A stretch of 64,000 bases of DNA from Streblospio benedicti (GCA_019095985.1 CM032669.1:4385788-4449787), one strand, 5' to 3'; positions 46,701-55,382 are shown, numbered from the stretch's first letter. Notes: generated by a model not told the origin, from the letters alone. A program made the numbers and translations.

Positions 46701-49700
46701 GTCTGACTCTGTCTCTCTCAGACACTGGAAAAATGCCATTTTCATGTAAGTGTTCACTAATATGTAAACCTATCAGAATAATTAAAATTACAATGTAGAT
46801 CTGGCAAAAAAATAGCGTTTCATTCCTATAATTTTATTTTGATATTCATTACCATTTTTTAGTTATGATTGAAAATGTATAGTTCTGAACTTGCTGTCGG
46901 CACATTGTATGGTTTTGCGTCTATAGATTTCTGTTTCCGATTGCCTTTTTAGACTTTTGGTGCAGCTAGCAGTTGATTTCAAATTTATGTTCTTATATAA
47001 GATTCATTGTCTATAATTACGTCCTTCTTTGGCACATGCCCAAAAAACTGACAATCTAATGAATTCATAGAGCAAAAAAAAAGTATGAAAGAATAATTCA
47101 ATGGCAAACTCCGTAAAAGCGTAGTTCCGCCTCTGCTACTAGACGGCGCTACAATCGTCAGGGGTAAACGTTGTGCAATTTGCCTAACAATTGTACAGGA
47201 ACCAACCCAGAAAGTCCGACTTTTGAGGTGTATTTTCTGTAAGAAATACTCATCCATGTTATTCCAAACTGTTGTGTATCAATAACAAAGCCCTTAAGTA
47301 TCTATGCATCTGAACATTGTTTCTCATATACGTGTTATAATTAGAATAATTTAGTTTAAGTAACATCCTTTTAGCTAGATTTATAACGCCGACGCATTAT
47401 TATTACGTTCGACATTTGAAAAAATATAGTACTTAGACTTGTACCCCTAATGTCGAACGGAGTGTTTTATACATTGAAATGGTAGCAAAATATGGACTTT
47501 ATCAATGGAATATATACGTGAAAGACATGTATATATCGAGGATAACATACGCGTCGTTTACAGTTAGAAAGGACAAGCAACATTTATGGATAATCTTGTC
47601 AAACACACTGACTGTCAAAATCGGCCTTGGCTTGAGCTTGAGGCAAAAACACAACTTGGAAATCTGGACAAAGCTCATTAAATACAATTCGAAATAAAAT
47701 GCGAGTATCATATATGAAAACTAGAGAAGTATGCGGACATTTCTGTGTGTGTCACAAAACATAATTATGAACATAGAGCACAATAATACCATCTTCAAAA
47801 TGACTAATATACACAAATGTTGAGGCGCTGTTTTGATCAGCTTACCCCTGATGACTGCAGTGCCGCCTGGTGGCAGCACGAAGAAACAACGTTTTAACGG
47901 GTCTCAGAGACTGCCATGGAGTATTCATTAATATTTTTAGGATGAGCTCTCATTTCTTTAAAAAAAAATCTTTTTTTTTAAAGAAAGTTATGGAGCAGTT
48001 TTTTTTTAATTGGGTTTTAAACATAATGGTCACGGTTTCCCTCCCCTATTTTTCATATATGAAATTGACATTTTTTTTCTATGCAGTAAAAAAGATGGAA
48101 GGAAAGATTCAATCAATATAATAATTGCATTTTATGAAAGAACGTACTTTGTTCTAACATATATGAAAATGAAAAAAAAAATATGGAGTTGTTTTTCCTA
48201 TGTACCTTTACCTTAAGGTCAGCTCCCTCGCAATAGCTTCCCAGTGCATTTATGGTGTCTGGACATTGTTAGTAATATCACTTTTTACATACATGGAAAC
48301 TACCATATTAACCCTTAACACCTCACGTTTTATTACATGACAGCCCTTGTATCCTTACAGGTATTTGTAGTGTAGCGCGTATAAAATCTTTCCATTTGTC
48401 GGAACTGCATTGCCAACTTTAAATTGCCATAATTTACATAAAATTCTCGTATTTCGATCATCTTTTCACAAATGGTTTGAAACCAAACGTCACATTTCCA
48501 GTCATTAGAAGAAGCCCTTTTTGGCCAGGATTGGGATATTTTGCAACGAGTAGCATCGCGGCAAATGCACCCGCGGTAATTAGAAAATAATTACAAATAT
48601 TTACTATGTGTTACTAGTAATGATTTATATATCATGATAAAGCTGAATTTGTTAGGAACACAAATATGTATTTCCCCATCAAAATCGAAGTACTATAAGT
48701 ATGTCTACAAGGCGATGAAACAATGAGGTTTTTCCATTTGGTGCGATATGGCAAGCATGGCGCTGTTGTAAGTGCAAATTTATGCTGTCAAATGAAACTT
48801 CCTTATATTCTCTTAAATTATAGACTTAACATTAGAATAAATTGTGCATGATGATACCTTATACGGCTTTACATATAGTTATCTAGTTTTAATCACGATG
48901 ACACCGTTGTTATACCCCAAACCAATGACTTGTATGACGAAGCTTTTGACCGCCAAAAAACGCGATATAACCTGACCTCTTTTGACCGATTTGAGGGAGA
49001 GGGCCCAAGGCGGGTTTATGCCGTTTTGAGGGGTAAAGGGTTAAGTATGAATAATTCTGTGTATGCAAGTAACTACACCTAGTCACATACTCATGATAAT
49101 GATTAGCTTTTGAGTCTTACAGCCCCAATGATCAAAAAAAAAGATTTTTAAAGATTTTTTTTATTTGGCGACGCCGAGGGAGTCATTTACCTCACATTTT
49201 TTAGCCAGGCAAAGCCTGCTATAGCCATCCTACCCATTCGCCCAGAAGTTGACAGCTGAACCGCTTTTTCAAAACCGGGGTTCATTATTGCAAACACAAA
49301 ACAAGAGTTACTGTATAAGGTGCAGGTCTGGAAGGAGGGTATGGAGGAGAAGGGACTCCGTGTGAACATGGGAAAAACCAAGTGTATGATCTCTGGGTTA
49401 CAGGTCGACAGACTGCATAAAGACTGGGAAACATCCCTGTGCTGTCTGTCTCGCGGGTACAGGTAGTAACTCCATCTACTGTGGAAAATGTGCCTGTTGG
49501 GTCCACAAAAATGCAGTGGCATCAAAGGCCCTCTGAGAAATGACCCAAGTTACATATGTCCGATGTGCAGGTGCTGCCAGACCTGTTGATGGCAGGCCAG
49601 TCAAGGAGGTCACAGTAGGTGAGCATAAGCTGGAAGTTGTGTCGAGTTCTGCTACTTGGGTGACATGCTATCCAGCGGTGGTGACTGTGAGCTAGCCGCT

Positions 49701-51139
49701 ACCGTGAGATGCAGGACTGCATGGGGGAAGTTCCGTGAGCTCCTCCCGATACTCACAAACAAGCATCTCCCGCTGGTATCTAGAGGTAGAGTGTACTCCA
49801 CTTGTGTACGTAGTGTGATGCTACATGGTTCCCAAACCTGGGCTGCCTCCTCCAAGACCCTGAACCGTTTGAGAAGAAATGATCGAGCCATGATCCGATG
49901 GATCTGTCGTGTAAGGCCCCAGGATGACGTGAGCTCTGACTGCCTCCTAGAAAAGCTTGGCATAAAGGACATCGAAGCTGTGCTTCGTGCGAACAGGATG
50001 AGATGGCTAGGCCATGTCGAGCGAAGCACCGGCTGGATAGCCAGAGTGTGGGAGCATAAAATCATGAGACAGAAAGCTCCAGGCAGACCAAAGTTGACCT
50101 GGGATGAACTGGTGAAACGCGACAGACTTGGCATGGAAGGAATGGACCCCAAGGACCGTCAAGCATGGAGGGGACGTCTACGGTCACAACTAGGCAGCCA
50201 GGCCGCACCCTCTGCAGAGGATTAATTCAGGCCTGCCCAAATAAACGACGACGACGATGATGATGTAGTGCATTACGTCACATATTAATGCACGGTTTGA
50301 AGCAATTTAAACAATGTCCGAATCAATGTTTAGCGATTAGCGTATCGGCTCATAAAATTGCCAGTTCTAGTGCTAGAGACCCAACCTATACGTCGTTGGA
50401 AAGGGCTCAAGCCGAACAATGTGCAATTTGTCCCGTTCAAATCCATCTTACGACTGCTGAGGAATCAAGCCTCAAAGTTAAAACCCAAGTTAAAAATCCA
50501 TGGTTATCGGAAACAAACATATTTTCTTTGGCCTAAATGTATTTGTAAATTCTCTTTACATAAATGTCGTTTTTTTTTTATTTGTATCATCAGAAAATTT
50601 CAATATGCCATCTACATGTATTACATAAAGTGTTAGAAGTCTAAACAGCATCATGGTTTCATGTTCCCTATTCACTGCAGCCGCATCACCGACAGCAGGG
50701 GCCTCAGTCCATTCAGCCCCCAACAGTGGTCAGCACATCTCAGATGTCGTCCCAGTCTAACAACATGGGGGGCATCCCGCCCCCTAGTCTTCTGTCTGCC
50801 CCACCACCCCCACCCCCACCAGGAGCAGGCAACCAGCAGCATATGCCTTGGCAACAGCATCAGCAGCAGCCTCCTCAAAGTAAGTCTTACTCTTGAAGAT
50901 TTGCATTCAGTTAGTTTTAACTTTACAGTACAAAAATATAATTAGCTGTAAGATAAACTTGCTTGACTTGCATGACTATGGATGTTTCACTCATGTGTAG
51001 ATGTACTCGCATTTGTACGGTAGATTTTATTTTTTCACCTTGTGCAAAAATGTTGTAGACTTAAAAGCATAAACGTATTTCAGATTATGGCGTTCCTCCT
51101 CCTCCAGGTCCACACTCTGGAGGGCCACCTCCACCATGG

Positions 51140-51180
<41 letters not shown>

Positions 51181-51427
51181 GCAGCAGCAACAGCCGCCAT
51201 CTTCCATAGCGCCGGTCCCTCCCCCTCCCCCAGTCAGCTCCAGCATGCCCCCGTGGCAACAGCAGCCACCACCACCATCCATGGGAGGGCCTCCACCTGG
51301 TATGGGCATGCCGCCGCCACCACCCCCAGGGCGGGGATTCAATCCTGTTGCGCCTCCGCCTCCGCCCCCATCATCTATGCCAGCTGGTATTCCGCTCGGT
51401 GTTCCCCCACCGCCACCGCCAAACTGA
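31642..51427 (+). CDS. SF1: Splicing factor 1 / branch-point-binding protein (ten exons; first coding exon not found)
   Basis: SF1 binds the intron branch point and U2AF2 during E-complex assembly in the nucleus. Ten exons with GT/AG borders sum to 1823 nt and stay in one phase to TGA at 51,425, giving at least 607 residues (human ~640). Numbering from the first visible codon: ULM with KKKRRSRW (Trp 17), [11 protein letters not shown] helix hairpin, SPSP phosphorylation motif at the exon 2/3 junction (RSPSPEPIY), KH-QUA2 domain ~95-240 with GLLIGPRGN (GPRG loop 152-155), one CCHC zinc knuckle [14 protein letters not shown] (C273, C276, H281, C286), then a proline/methionine/glutamine-rich tail ending VPPPPPPN. 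The first coding exon must end with one base (G) of a split Asp codon; it was not found in 24.8-31.6 kb. The introns are full of transposable elements, yet every visible coding exon is open. Confidence 0.96.
31783..34157 (+). other. SF1 introns A-B and B-C
   Basis: AT-rich introns (31,783-32,363 and 32,440-34,157). No element boundary, coding relic or structured RNA was recognised. Confidence 0.45.
32364..32439 (+). CDS. SF1: SF1 exon B
   Basis: Acceptor CCTCCAG, donor GTTGGA (non-optimal). Encodes [20 protein letters not shown] and PED, with the SPSP motif beginning at its end. Confidence 0.93.
34158..34310 (+). CDS. SF1: SF1 exon C (SPSP motif, QUA1-like linker, KH start)
   Basis: Acceptor ATTTCAG, donor GTGAGT. 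Encodes [20 protein letters not shown] and [19 protein letters not shown], leading into the KH fold. Confidence 0.95.
34397..34517 (+). CDS. SF1: SF1 exon D (KH core with GPRG)
   Basis: Acceptor TATTTTAG, donor GTAAGC. Encodes [19 protein letters not shown] and [17 protein letters not shown]; the GPRG loop grips branch-point RNA. Confidence 0.96.
34973..34998 (+). repeat. Solo end of the CATAGGCAGATCCAGG MITE
   Basis: CATAGGCAGATCCAGG then GGTGGCGC matches the left end of the 21,746 element; the partner end was not found. Confidence 0.6.
35189..36276. mobile_element. ~1.09-kb TIR element with repeated AAATGGACC motif, in SF1 intron D-E
   Basis: Ends TGTCATATTGTAAATGGACC and GGTCCATTTACAATCTGACA are inverted. 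AAATGGACC / GGTCCATTT-type motifs, some as hairpins with TATAGCGG, recur at least ten times in both orientations near both ends. The centre is AT-rich with no transposase. Confidence 0.75.
36277..37226 (+). other. Rest of SF1 intron D-E
   Basis: No feature supported. Confidence 0.4.
37227..37379 (+). CDS. SF1: SF1 exon E (KH variable loop)
   Basis: Acceptor CCCTTTAG, donor GTAAAC. Encodes [20 protein letters not shown] and [20 protein letters not shown]. Confidence 0.96.
37510..37650 (-). repeat. Tail fragment of the GTAGGCCAAAG repeat family
   Basis: GGAGGGAGATTTCTTGCTTTG, CTTCTGTCCGCG, a CGTACATACGTAC run and AACAGGCTCATAACGCAAAG match in reverse the tails at 8.7 and 18.7 kb. Confidence 0.75.
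37868..38518. mobile_element. 651-bp TIR element with repeated GGTAGCAAA
   Basis: Ends CAGGGTTCGAAATTA and TAATTTCGAACCCTG; 5-bp direct repeat TATGG at both sides (37,863-37,867; 38,519-38,523). GGTAGCAAA / TTTGCTACC and variants occur about nine times near the ends in both orientations. Confidence 0.88.
38742..38965 (+). CDS. SF1: SF1 exon F (QUA2 and zinc knuckle)
   Basis: Acceptor ATGTTGCAG, donor GTATGT. Encodes the QUA2 helix ([20 protein letters not shown]) and the CCHC knuckle with all four ligands present. Confidence 0.96.
39056..39287. mobile_element. 232-bp MITE with repeated GGACGAGT (copy 2)
   Basis: Same family and length as 26,360-26,591. The 6-bp direct repeat ATAGGG is at 39,050-39,055 and 39,288-39,293. 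It lies in SF1 intron F-G. Confidence 0.9.
39395..40107 (+). mobile_element. Penelope-like reverse-transcriptase fragment, interrupted by a foldback
   Basis: From 39,395 the plus strand encodes [17 protein letters not shown], a Penelope-like RT N-terminal style. Near 39,615 it reads [20 protein letters not shown] and [11 protein letters not shown], matching the family's K-V-H-K-P...R-P-I-V-S-S-I block. RT-like sequence resumes after 39,856 ([12 protein letters not shown]). It is a decayed relic with several frame changes. A separate AT-rich palindromic insert occupies 39,693-39,843. Confidence 0.7.
39693..39843. mobile_element. Palindromic AT-rich insert in the Penelope-like relic
   Basis: The 12-bp direct repeat AATCCTCACATC lies at 39,681-39,692 and 39,844-39,855. 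Inside, CTGCTGCCTTAT pairs with ATAAGGCAGCAG and GTTGTTGTT with AACAACAAC, forming a ~110-nt hairpin. Confidence 0.7.
40108..40856 (-). repeat. Minus-strand copy of the dimeric GTAGGCCAAAG repeat family
   Basis: Alternating A and B half-units in reverse orientation (GTGTACTTTGGCCTAC several times), with greater divergence than the 15-17 kb array. It abuts the Penelope-like relic. Confidence 0.85.
40857..42105 (+). other. Rest of SF1 intron F-G
   Basis: A 133-codon minus-strand frame (40,907-41,308) is the longest here but has no recognisable domain; it may be a transposon remnant. Nothing else is supported. Confidence 0.35.
42106..42304 (+). CDS. SF1: SF1 exon G
   Basis: Acceptor TTTTATAG, donor GTACGT. 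Encodes [20 protein letters not shown], conserved after the knuckle, then the start of the proline-rich tail. Confidence 0.95.
42447..42530 (+). repeat. Left end of the TACAGTCAAACCTGTC element (solo)
   Basis: TACAGTCAAACCTGTCTTAAG followed by GTGACC and AACAGGTGGTCACTTAA matches the start of the element at 43,626, but no matching right end was found nearby. Confidence 0.6.
42634..43348. mobile_element. 715-bp TIR element with repeated GCCGTACGGC
   Basis: 5-bp direct repeat CTTAG at 42,629-42,633 and 43,349-43,353. Ends GGGCAAAACCCACAGCAACGG and CGTCGCTGTGGGTTTTGCCA are inverted. The palindrome GCCGTACGGC and close variants recur about ten times near both ends. It sits in SF1 intron G-H. Confidence 0.85.
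43626..45687. mobile_element. ~2.06-kb Tc1/mariner-like TIR element with nested insertions, next to SF1 exon H
   Basis: TA flanks CAGTCAAACCTGTCTTAAG at the left and GAACAGGTTTGACTG at the right. Inside lies a ~1-kb element with ends GTAGCCTAATTCATAGTTCC (~43,826) and GGAACTATGAATTGCTAC (~44,850), and then a copy of the repeat that recurs inverted at 48.3-48.9 kb. The right end is 29 bp before the exon H acceptor AG. Confidence 0.65.
44940..45567 (+). repeat. Dispersed repeat, plus copy (partner at 48.3-48.9 kb)
   Basis: AAAACTAGATAACTATATGT, AAAGCCGTATAAGG and TTTGACAGCATTAATTTGCA, ending GTGAGGGGTAATGGGTTAA, reappear in reverse at 48,309-48,905. Divergence is moderate. Short minus-strand frames here are repeat translations. 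Confidence 0.75.
45715..45927 (+). CDS. SF1: SF1 exon H (proline-rich)
   Basis: Acceptor CATTTTCAG. The donor is GTAAGT after GGAGGT; an alternative GTGTAA two bases earlier is less likely. Exactly 71 codons, so skipping would keep the frame. A TIR element ends only 29 bp before the acceptor. Confidence 0.93.
45928..46305 (+). other. Start of SF1 intron H-I
   Basis: A T-rich run follows the donor. No feature supported. Confidence 0.4.
46306..46906. mobile_element. ~601-bp foldback element
   Basis: Arms of ~270 bp begin AATGTGCTGACAGCAAGTTC and end GAACTTGCTGTCGGCACATT. The loop near 46,600 contains TTGATTTGCATA / TATGCAAATCAA. A GGTTGGTCTACTTAATAG segment in the left arm recalls the 5.5-6.2 kb satellite motif but is absent from the right arm. 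Confidence 0.85.
46907..48308. other. SF1 intron H-I, middle
   Basis: A small inverted pair TTCGACATT / AATGTCGAA lies at 47,408-47,457, and another (TCAGGGGTAA / TTACCCCTGA) at ~47,159 and ~47,842 may be ends of a decayed element. Open frames here are AT-rich and unsupported. Confidence 0.35.
48309..49044 (-). mobile_element. ~735-bp TIR element, inverted relative to the 44.9-45.6 kb copy
   Basis: Ends TTAACCCTTAACACCTCACG and TTTTGAGGGGTAAAGGGTTAA are inverted. The body matches 44,940-45,567 in reverse. No transposase. Confidence 0.7.
49290..50265 (+). mobile_element. 3' end of an RTE-like LINE with GAC/GAT tail, in SF1 intron H-I
   Basis: From ~49,300 the plus strand encodes [20 protein letters not shown] and a cysteine/histidine finger ([15 protein letters not shown]) across a frame change. 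An open 189-codon frame (49,656-50,225) then begins [16 protein letters not shown] and runs through [19 protein letters not shown] and [11 protein letters not shown] to its natural stop. The element ends in a (GAC/GAT)n run (50,243-50,265). The catalytic RT domain is missing (5' truncation). Same strand as SF1. Confidence 0.85.
50266..50680 (+). other. End of SF1 intron H-I
   Basis: No feature beyond the acceptor tract is supported; open frames 50,288-50,636 are unsupported. Confidence 0.4.
50681..50879 (+). CDS. SF1: SF1 exon I (proline/glutamine-rich)
   Basis: Acceptor TTCACTGCAG, donor GTAAGT. Encodes Q/P-rich sequence with a poly-proline run and [12 protein letters not shown]. Poorly conserved but in phase. 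Confidence 0.88.
51084..51427 (+). CDS. SF1: SF1 terminal exon J with 18-glutamine tract
   Basis: Acceptor GTATTTCAG. Contains 18 glutamine codons (mixed CAG/CAA, 51,140-51,193) after GPPPPW, poly-proline blocks and the family ending PPPPPPN then TGA. The mixed codons make the tract less expansion-prone than pure CAG. Confidence 0.92.
51140..51193 (+). repeat. CAG/CAA trinucleotide tract in SF1 coding sequence
   Basis: Eighteen glutamine codons, CAG runs broken by CAA. Confidence 0.95.
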
Positions 51428-51899
51428 GGTCACAGTGGGCACGTCAGGGCATACACGGATCAGATGCAAATTGACCACCTCGGATAATGAGCCATTATTG
51501 TACAGAGTTTTTGTGCAGGTTTCAAGTCAAGTTCATTTGAAACATTGAGTGAAAAAATCTTGTTTAGACATTTGTCTACGGTCATTTATTTCAATTTTAA
51601 TGTGGTAGGAACTTGCTTGCTATAGACCAGCAAGAGAGATTAGAATTTATTTTAATGTTTTAAGATATCTTATTTTCGCATTGTAAATGTAGCAAACATT
51701 CAATTGTACGTGAATGCGAGTGTGATGAATTGTGTGGATCATAAACTTCATATAAGATAATCATGATATATGATATAAGCTCTTCATAACATTATGTGTC
51801 AGTTGTGTGATGAAATGTAAAATGTAGTTACCTTGCTGTCATTGTCATTCCTTCTTTGTAAACCTTGTAATCTCGATAATATGTACCAATCTTTTTTTT

Positions 51900-52143
51900 C
51901 TACTCTCACTGTTGCGGCAAGCAAGCTCCTACCACTGGGGTCGTGAGTTAGGAGCACTTGATACAGCTTCCATTTGACTGTATCAAGTGGCCCTGACGAG
52001 ATTCAAACTCACGACCCCAAGGTTGTGAGACCAGAAAATACCATCATCCCAAGCAGCAGGCCACTTGATATAGTCAAATGGAAGCTGTCTTCAGCTATGT
52101 CAATACAGTGGTAGTAGCTTGCTTGCCGCAACAGTGAGAGTAG
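51900..52143. mobile_element. 244-bp inverted-repeat element in the SF1 3' UTR
   Basis: CTACTCTCACTGTTGCGGCA...CTACCACTG pairs with CAGTGGTAGTAGCTTGCTTG...CAGTGAGAGTAG over ~38 bp. Inside, CACTTGATACAGCTTCCATTTGACTG pairs with CAAATGGAAGCTGTC, and GGGGTCGTGAGTT with AACTCACGACCCC-like sequence. GATTCAAACTCACGACCCC resembles a reversed tRNA B box, so a tRNA-derived SINE piece may be involved. Confidence 0.8.
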
Positions 52144-52370
52144 AATTGAATTCACAAGCAAACTTGGGGAAAATATATATTCACTTGTTCATAGAATCTT
52201 TTTTTTTAAATGTTAAGAACATTCAATATTAGGTACTATACCTATTTGTTAAATTGAAGAGGTATCACATGAAAATAATAATCGTGAGTTACTATACCAT
52301 TTGAATTTTCTAGTTATAAACCAATTATGATTTGCATTACTATTCACAAGGTACAAAGTGTAACATGAAA

Positions 52371-52376
52371 AATAAA
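52371..52376 (+). terminator. SF1: SF1 poly(A) signal AATAAA
   Basis: Canonical hexamer 944 bp after the stop, with a GT-rich element 15-30 bp beyond. Confidence 0.7.
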
Positions 52377-52395
52377 AGTATATTGTGTACAAAAT

Positions 52396-53713
52396 GTGTC
52401 GTTATACTTGTTTGAATTTATTATCTTGAAAGCATCCATTCTCCCCCAATCGTACCATATCTTGTGAATTAACAAAATTTTGAAAAACAAGTCAGCTACC
52501 TACTGTAGATACAGGCAGGTTGGAAGAGAAGTGGATCTCTGATGAGGCTTGTGTTGGGTCTTGTAACCAAGTGTAAGAAGATGCGAACCTAAGATTGCAT
52601 AAATAATGCTATGCAGTCCCTTCGTGAATTTTATTTCATGCACCAAGATGCATGTCTGCGAAAAAGGAAATGCCACATTCTTGTTTACACTTCTCAATGG
52701 CAGTGCCATTCTACGTGCCCTTTTTGTTCTTGTTCTTCACCATCTTCCCAATGCAAACGCTTGCTTACTAGGAATTCTTGTATCTGTTACTGATCCTAAA
52801 AGAACTTCGCTAAATGTAAACAGTTCCTGAAGCAAAGGGTTAAAATGCAATAATTCTGCTTCATATTTACCACAATTTAGCCTTGTAGATGTGTTCGTGC
52901 TTCTGCTGGTGCAAGCCAAAGCTAAGTACACCACTGCATTTCCTGCAGTCATTTTAGCCACGATTTTTAGGGTTACGGATCATTGAAGATGTTCAGGGAC
53001 AGATTTGACAACGTATGGCGGCGGCTTTTCTCTGTGAAGTCCGGAATATCAATACCAAAAAAAAATATTCTATTCTGATGGCGCACCACATAGGCGGACA
53101 AATAATGCTATGCTGTCTCTTCGTGAATTTTATGTCATGCACCAAGATGCATGCACGCCCGATAGTCAACAAAGAACACCAGGTGGCCAACACCTGGACA
53201 TCGGATCAATTATGGGAACATAGTAGAACCTCCCAATTAGGACCACCTTTGGGCCTTGTGTTTGGTGGTCTCAATAAAGAAGTGGTCTGTCTACAGAGGT
53301 TCATTTCGGTAACTTTATGAAGGGTTGTGACTGTGAAAAGACGTATGGGCGAAGAGCCCATAACTCACACGAGCCATACGGCACAAGTCGCTAGCTCCAG
53401 CAGAGCACAGCAAGAGAGTAGTCTGATGCAAGAATGAGGTGGGCTCGCCAAACTGGATCGGGCGAGTTGGATGTGTGTGTATGTATGCATGCCTGCTTGC
53501 GCGTGTGTGTCATTTGTCTTCTCTCCTCTTCCTGTATCTCTTTCTCTCTCTTCTATTTCTCCATCTGAATTGTCTTCCCTCTTCTCTTCCTATATCTCTC
53601 TTCTCTTCTCCTTTTCCATCTCAATTTCTTGTCCCCCTCTCTCATGTCTCTCATCTCTCTGGACCTCTGTCTTTCTTATATCTTTCTATTCTCTCTTCTT
53701 TTATAAATGCATA
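52396..53713. other. Intergenic, with a duplicated segment and a MITE-like piece
   Basis: AATAATGCTATGC...CTTCGTGAATTTTATTTCAT and ATGCACCAAGATGCATG occur at ~52,603-52,652 and again at ~53,101-53,153. AGAACCTCCCAATTAGGACC (~53,225) resembles the 25.35-kb MITE end. A pyrimidine-rich tract fills 53,514-53,700; the frames across it are low complexity. Confidence 0.5.
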
Positions 53714-54176
53714 AGGTCTCAGACCACCAAATCAATACAAAATGAGCAAAAAATTTGGTCCGAACACTTGGGTGCTGTTCAAAGTTGATATAACTAAAAA
53801 GTAGGCGTGGTTCCGATTATTTACTGATCATAAATATGAAAAAACAATTAAGCTTATACCCAATAGGTGTCAAACCAGTTATTTTATTTAAATATTTTTG
53901 AATAGTTAGTGCACATGGTCAGTTATAAGACGGCCATGTATCAAATAGAATAGTGCTAGACTACAGAGGATTTCAAGGGGTAGGTCTCTTCTATGGGTGC
54001 CAGAGCTCTGGCAAGGTGGTTATGCCCATATGAATTTTCTCCTCAGCAACTGGAAATGAAATACTCTGTTGAAGAAAAATAAGGCCAACACTCAAAGCTA
54101 ACCAGGATAGAGGGGGTTGGTTATTACATTGTTAATAGATCTTACAATTGAGCATTTGTTTAGTGGTCTGAGACCT
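53714..54176 (+). mobile_element. 463-bp MITE, first copy of a head-to-head pair
   Basis: Inverted ends AGGTCTCAGACCACCAAATC and GTTTAGTGGTCTGAGACCT. No coding content. The right half is also found, diverged, at 29.4-29.6 kb. Confidence 0.9.
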
Positions 54177-54187
54177 AATCTTCTATA

Positions 54188-54651
54188 AGGTCTCAGACCA
54201 CTAAACAAATGCTCAATTGTAAGATCTATTAACAATGTAATAACCAACCCCCTCTATCCTGGTTAGCTTTGAGTGTTGGCCTTATTTTTCTTCAACAGAG
54301 TATTTCATTTCCAGTTGCTGAGGAGAAAATTCATATGGGCATAACCACCTTGCCAGAGCTCTGGCACCCATAGAAGAGACCTACCCCTTGAAATCCTCTG
54401 TAGTCTAGCACTATTCTATTTGATACATGGCCGTCTTATAACTGACCATGTGCACTAACTATTCAAAAATATTTAAATAAAATAACTGGTTTGACACCTA
54501 TTGGGTATAAGCTTAATTGTTTTTTCATATTTATGATCAGTAAATAATCGGAACCACGCCTACTTTTTAGTTATATCAACTTTGAACAGCACCCAAGTGT
54601 TCGGACCAAATTTTTTTGCTCATTTTGTATTGATTTGGTGGTCTGAGACCT
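54188..54651 (-). mobile_element. 464-bp MITE, second copy in opposite orientation
   Basis: The reverse complement of 53,714-54,176, apparently identical apart from one base in a homopolymer run. Only 11 bp separate the copies, so 53,714-54,651 is a near-perfect ~0.94-kb palindrome. Confidence 0.9.
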
Positions 54652-55268
54652 AATGATCAACAGTAGTAACCAATCTCGTACCCAGAGATTTCTCGAGTTT
54701 GTTGCCCGCAGGAACAAAGCTCTGTGGAGAGTGTTTCCATTTTCAAAGATAAGACAAGGCATCAGACCCAAAAAAGAAACCGCGGCAACATGTCCCCCCT
54801 GATTTCAATTGAATTATAGGTGCCGGATTAATGTGCAGGTGTTGTCACGTGACGTGGCATAATCACATAGGCCATTTTTAAATGTCTAGGCCATGCTTTT
54901 GTTATTGCTGTTGTACGGTGGCTAAGACATGTGTGACAAAGAAAAAAAATCATCATGCTGACTGCCAACCTCTGTGGATCCAAATGGTATACATAAGTTG
55001 TAGAAAATAAATCTTGCAGATTGTGCATTGCCATATTTTGTGACATGGTGTATACTGGCAGGGTGTCCATGGGGAGAGCAGCATATTTCCAGTATCTGGC
55101 ATTTAAGGTTCTGTAGCTCACTGGGAAGGTGTTCATGCAATATAATTTTGGGTTTAATTTTGAAGGCACACCATTTGCCTACTCATCCATACTAGTCACG
55201 TCAGAGCCTGTAGGTTTCTAACAGAGATGTGAAGCATTAGCCAAAGCAAGTTCACCATTTGATTGCAT
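54652..55268. other. Intergenic sequence
   Basis: Short minus-strand frames only; nothing supported. Confidence 0.4.
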
Positions 55269-55382
55269 GGGGAAGGAAGGCTCTCCATTGGTCCGAGACC
55301 TATACTTGATATTGGGGAAGGCTCTCCATTGGTCCGAGACCTATACTTGCATGGGGAAGCCTCGCCCTTGGTCCGAGACCTA
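55269..55382 (+). repeat. Three short tandem copies ending GGTCCGAGACCTA
   Basis: GGGGAAGGCTCTCCATTGG followed by TCCGAGACCTATACTTG occurs twice, then a diverged third copy (GGGGAAGCCTCGCCCTTGG then TCCGAGACCTAATTA). The end resembles the GGTCTGAGACCTAA terminus of the 463-bp MITE. Confidence 0.85.

Larger units (their letters stand above)
51428..52395 (+). other. SF1: SF1 3' untranslated region
   Basis: Runs from the stop codon to a likely cleavage site ~20 bp after AATAAA (52,371-52,376), followed by a GT-rich stretch (GTGTACAAAATGTGTCG). It contains a long inverted repeat at 51,900-52,143. Confidence 0.75.

Noticed and set aside
51085-51342. Minus-strand frame rich in cysteine and glycine opposite SF1 exon J
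   Set aside because: It is the antisense shadow of CAG/CAA and proline codons.
53439-53788. Hydrophobic-looking frames in the CT-rich tract
   Set aside because: Serine/leucine/phenylalanine-rich translation is a product of the pyrimidine tract.
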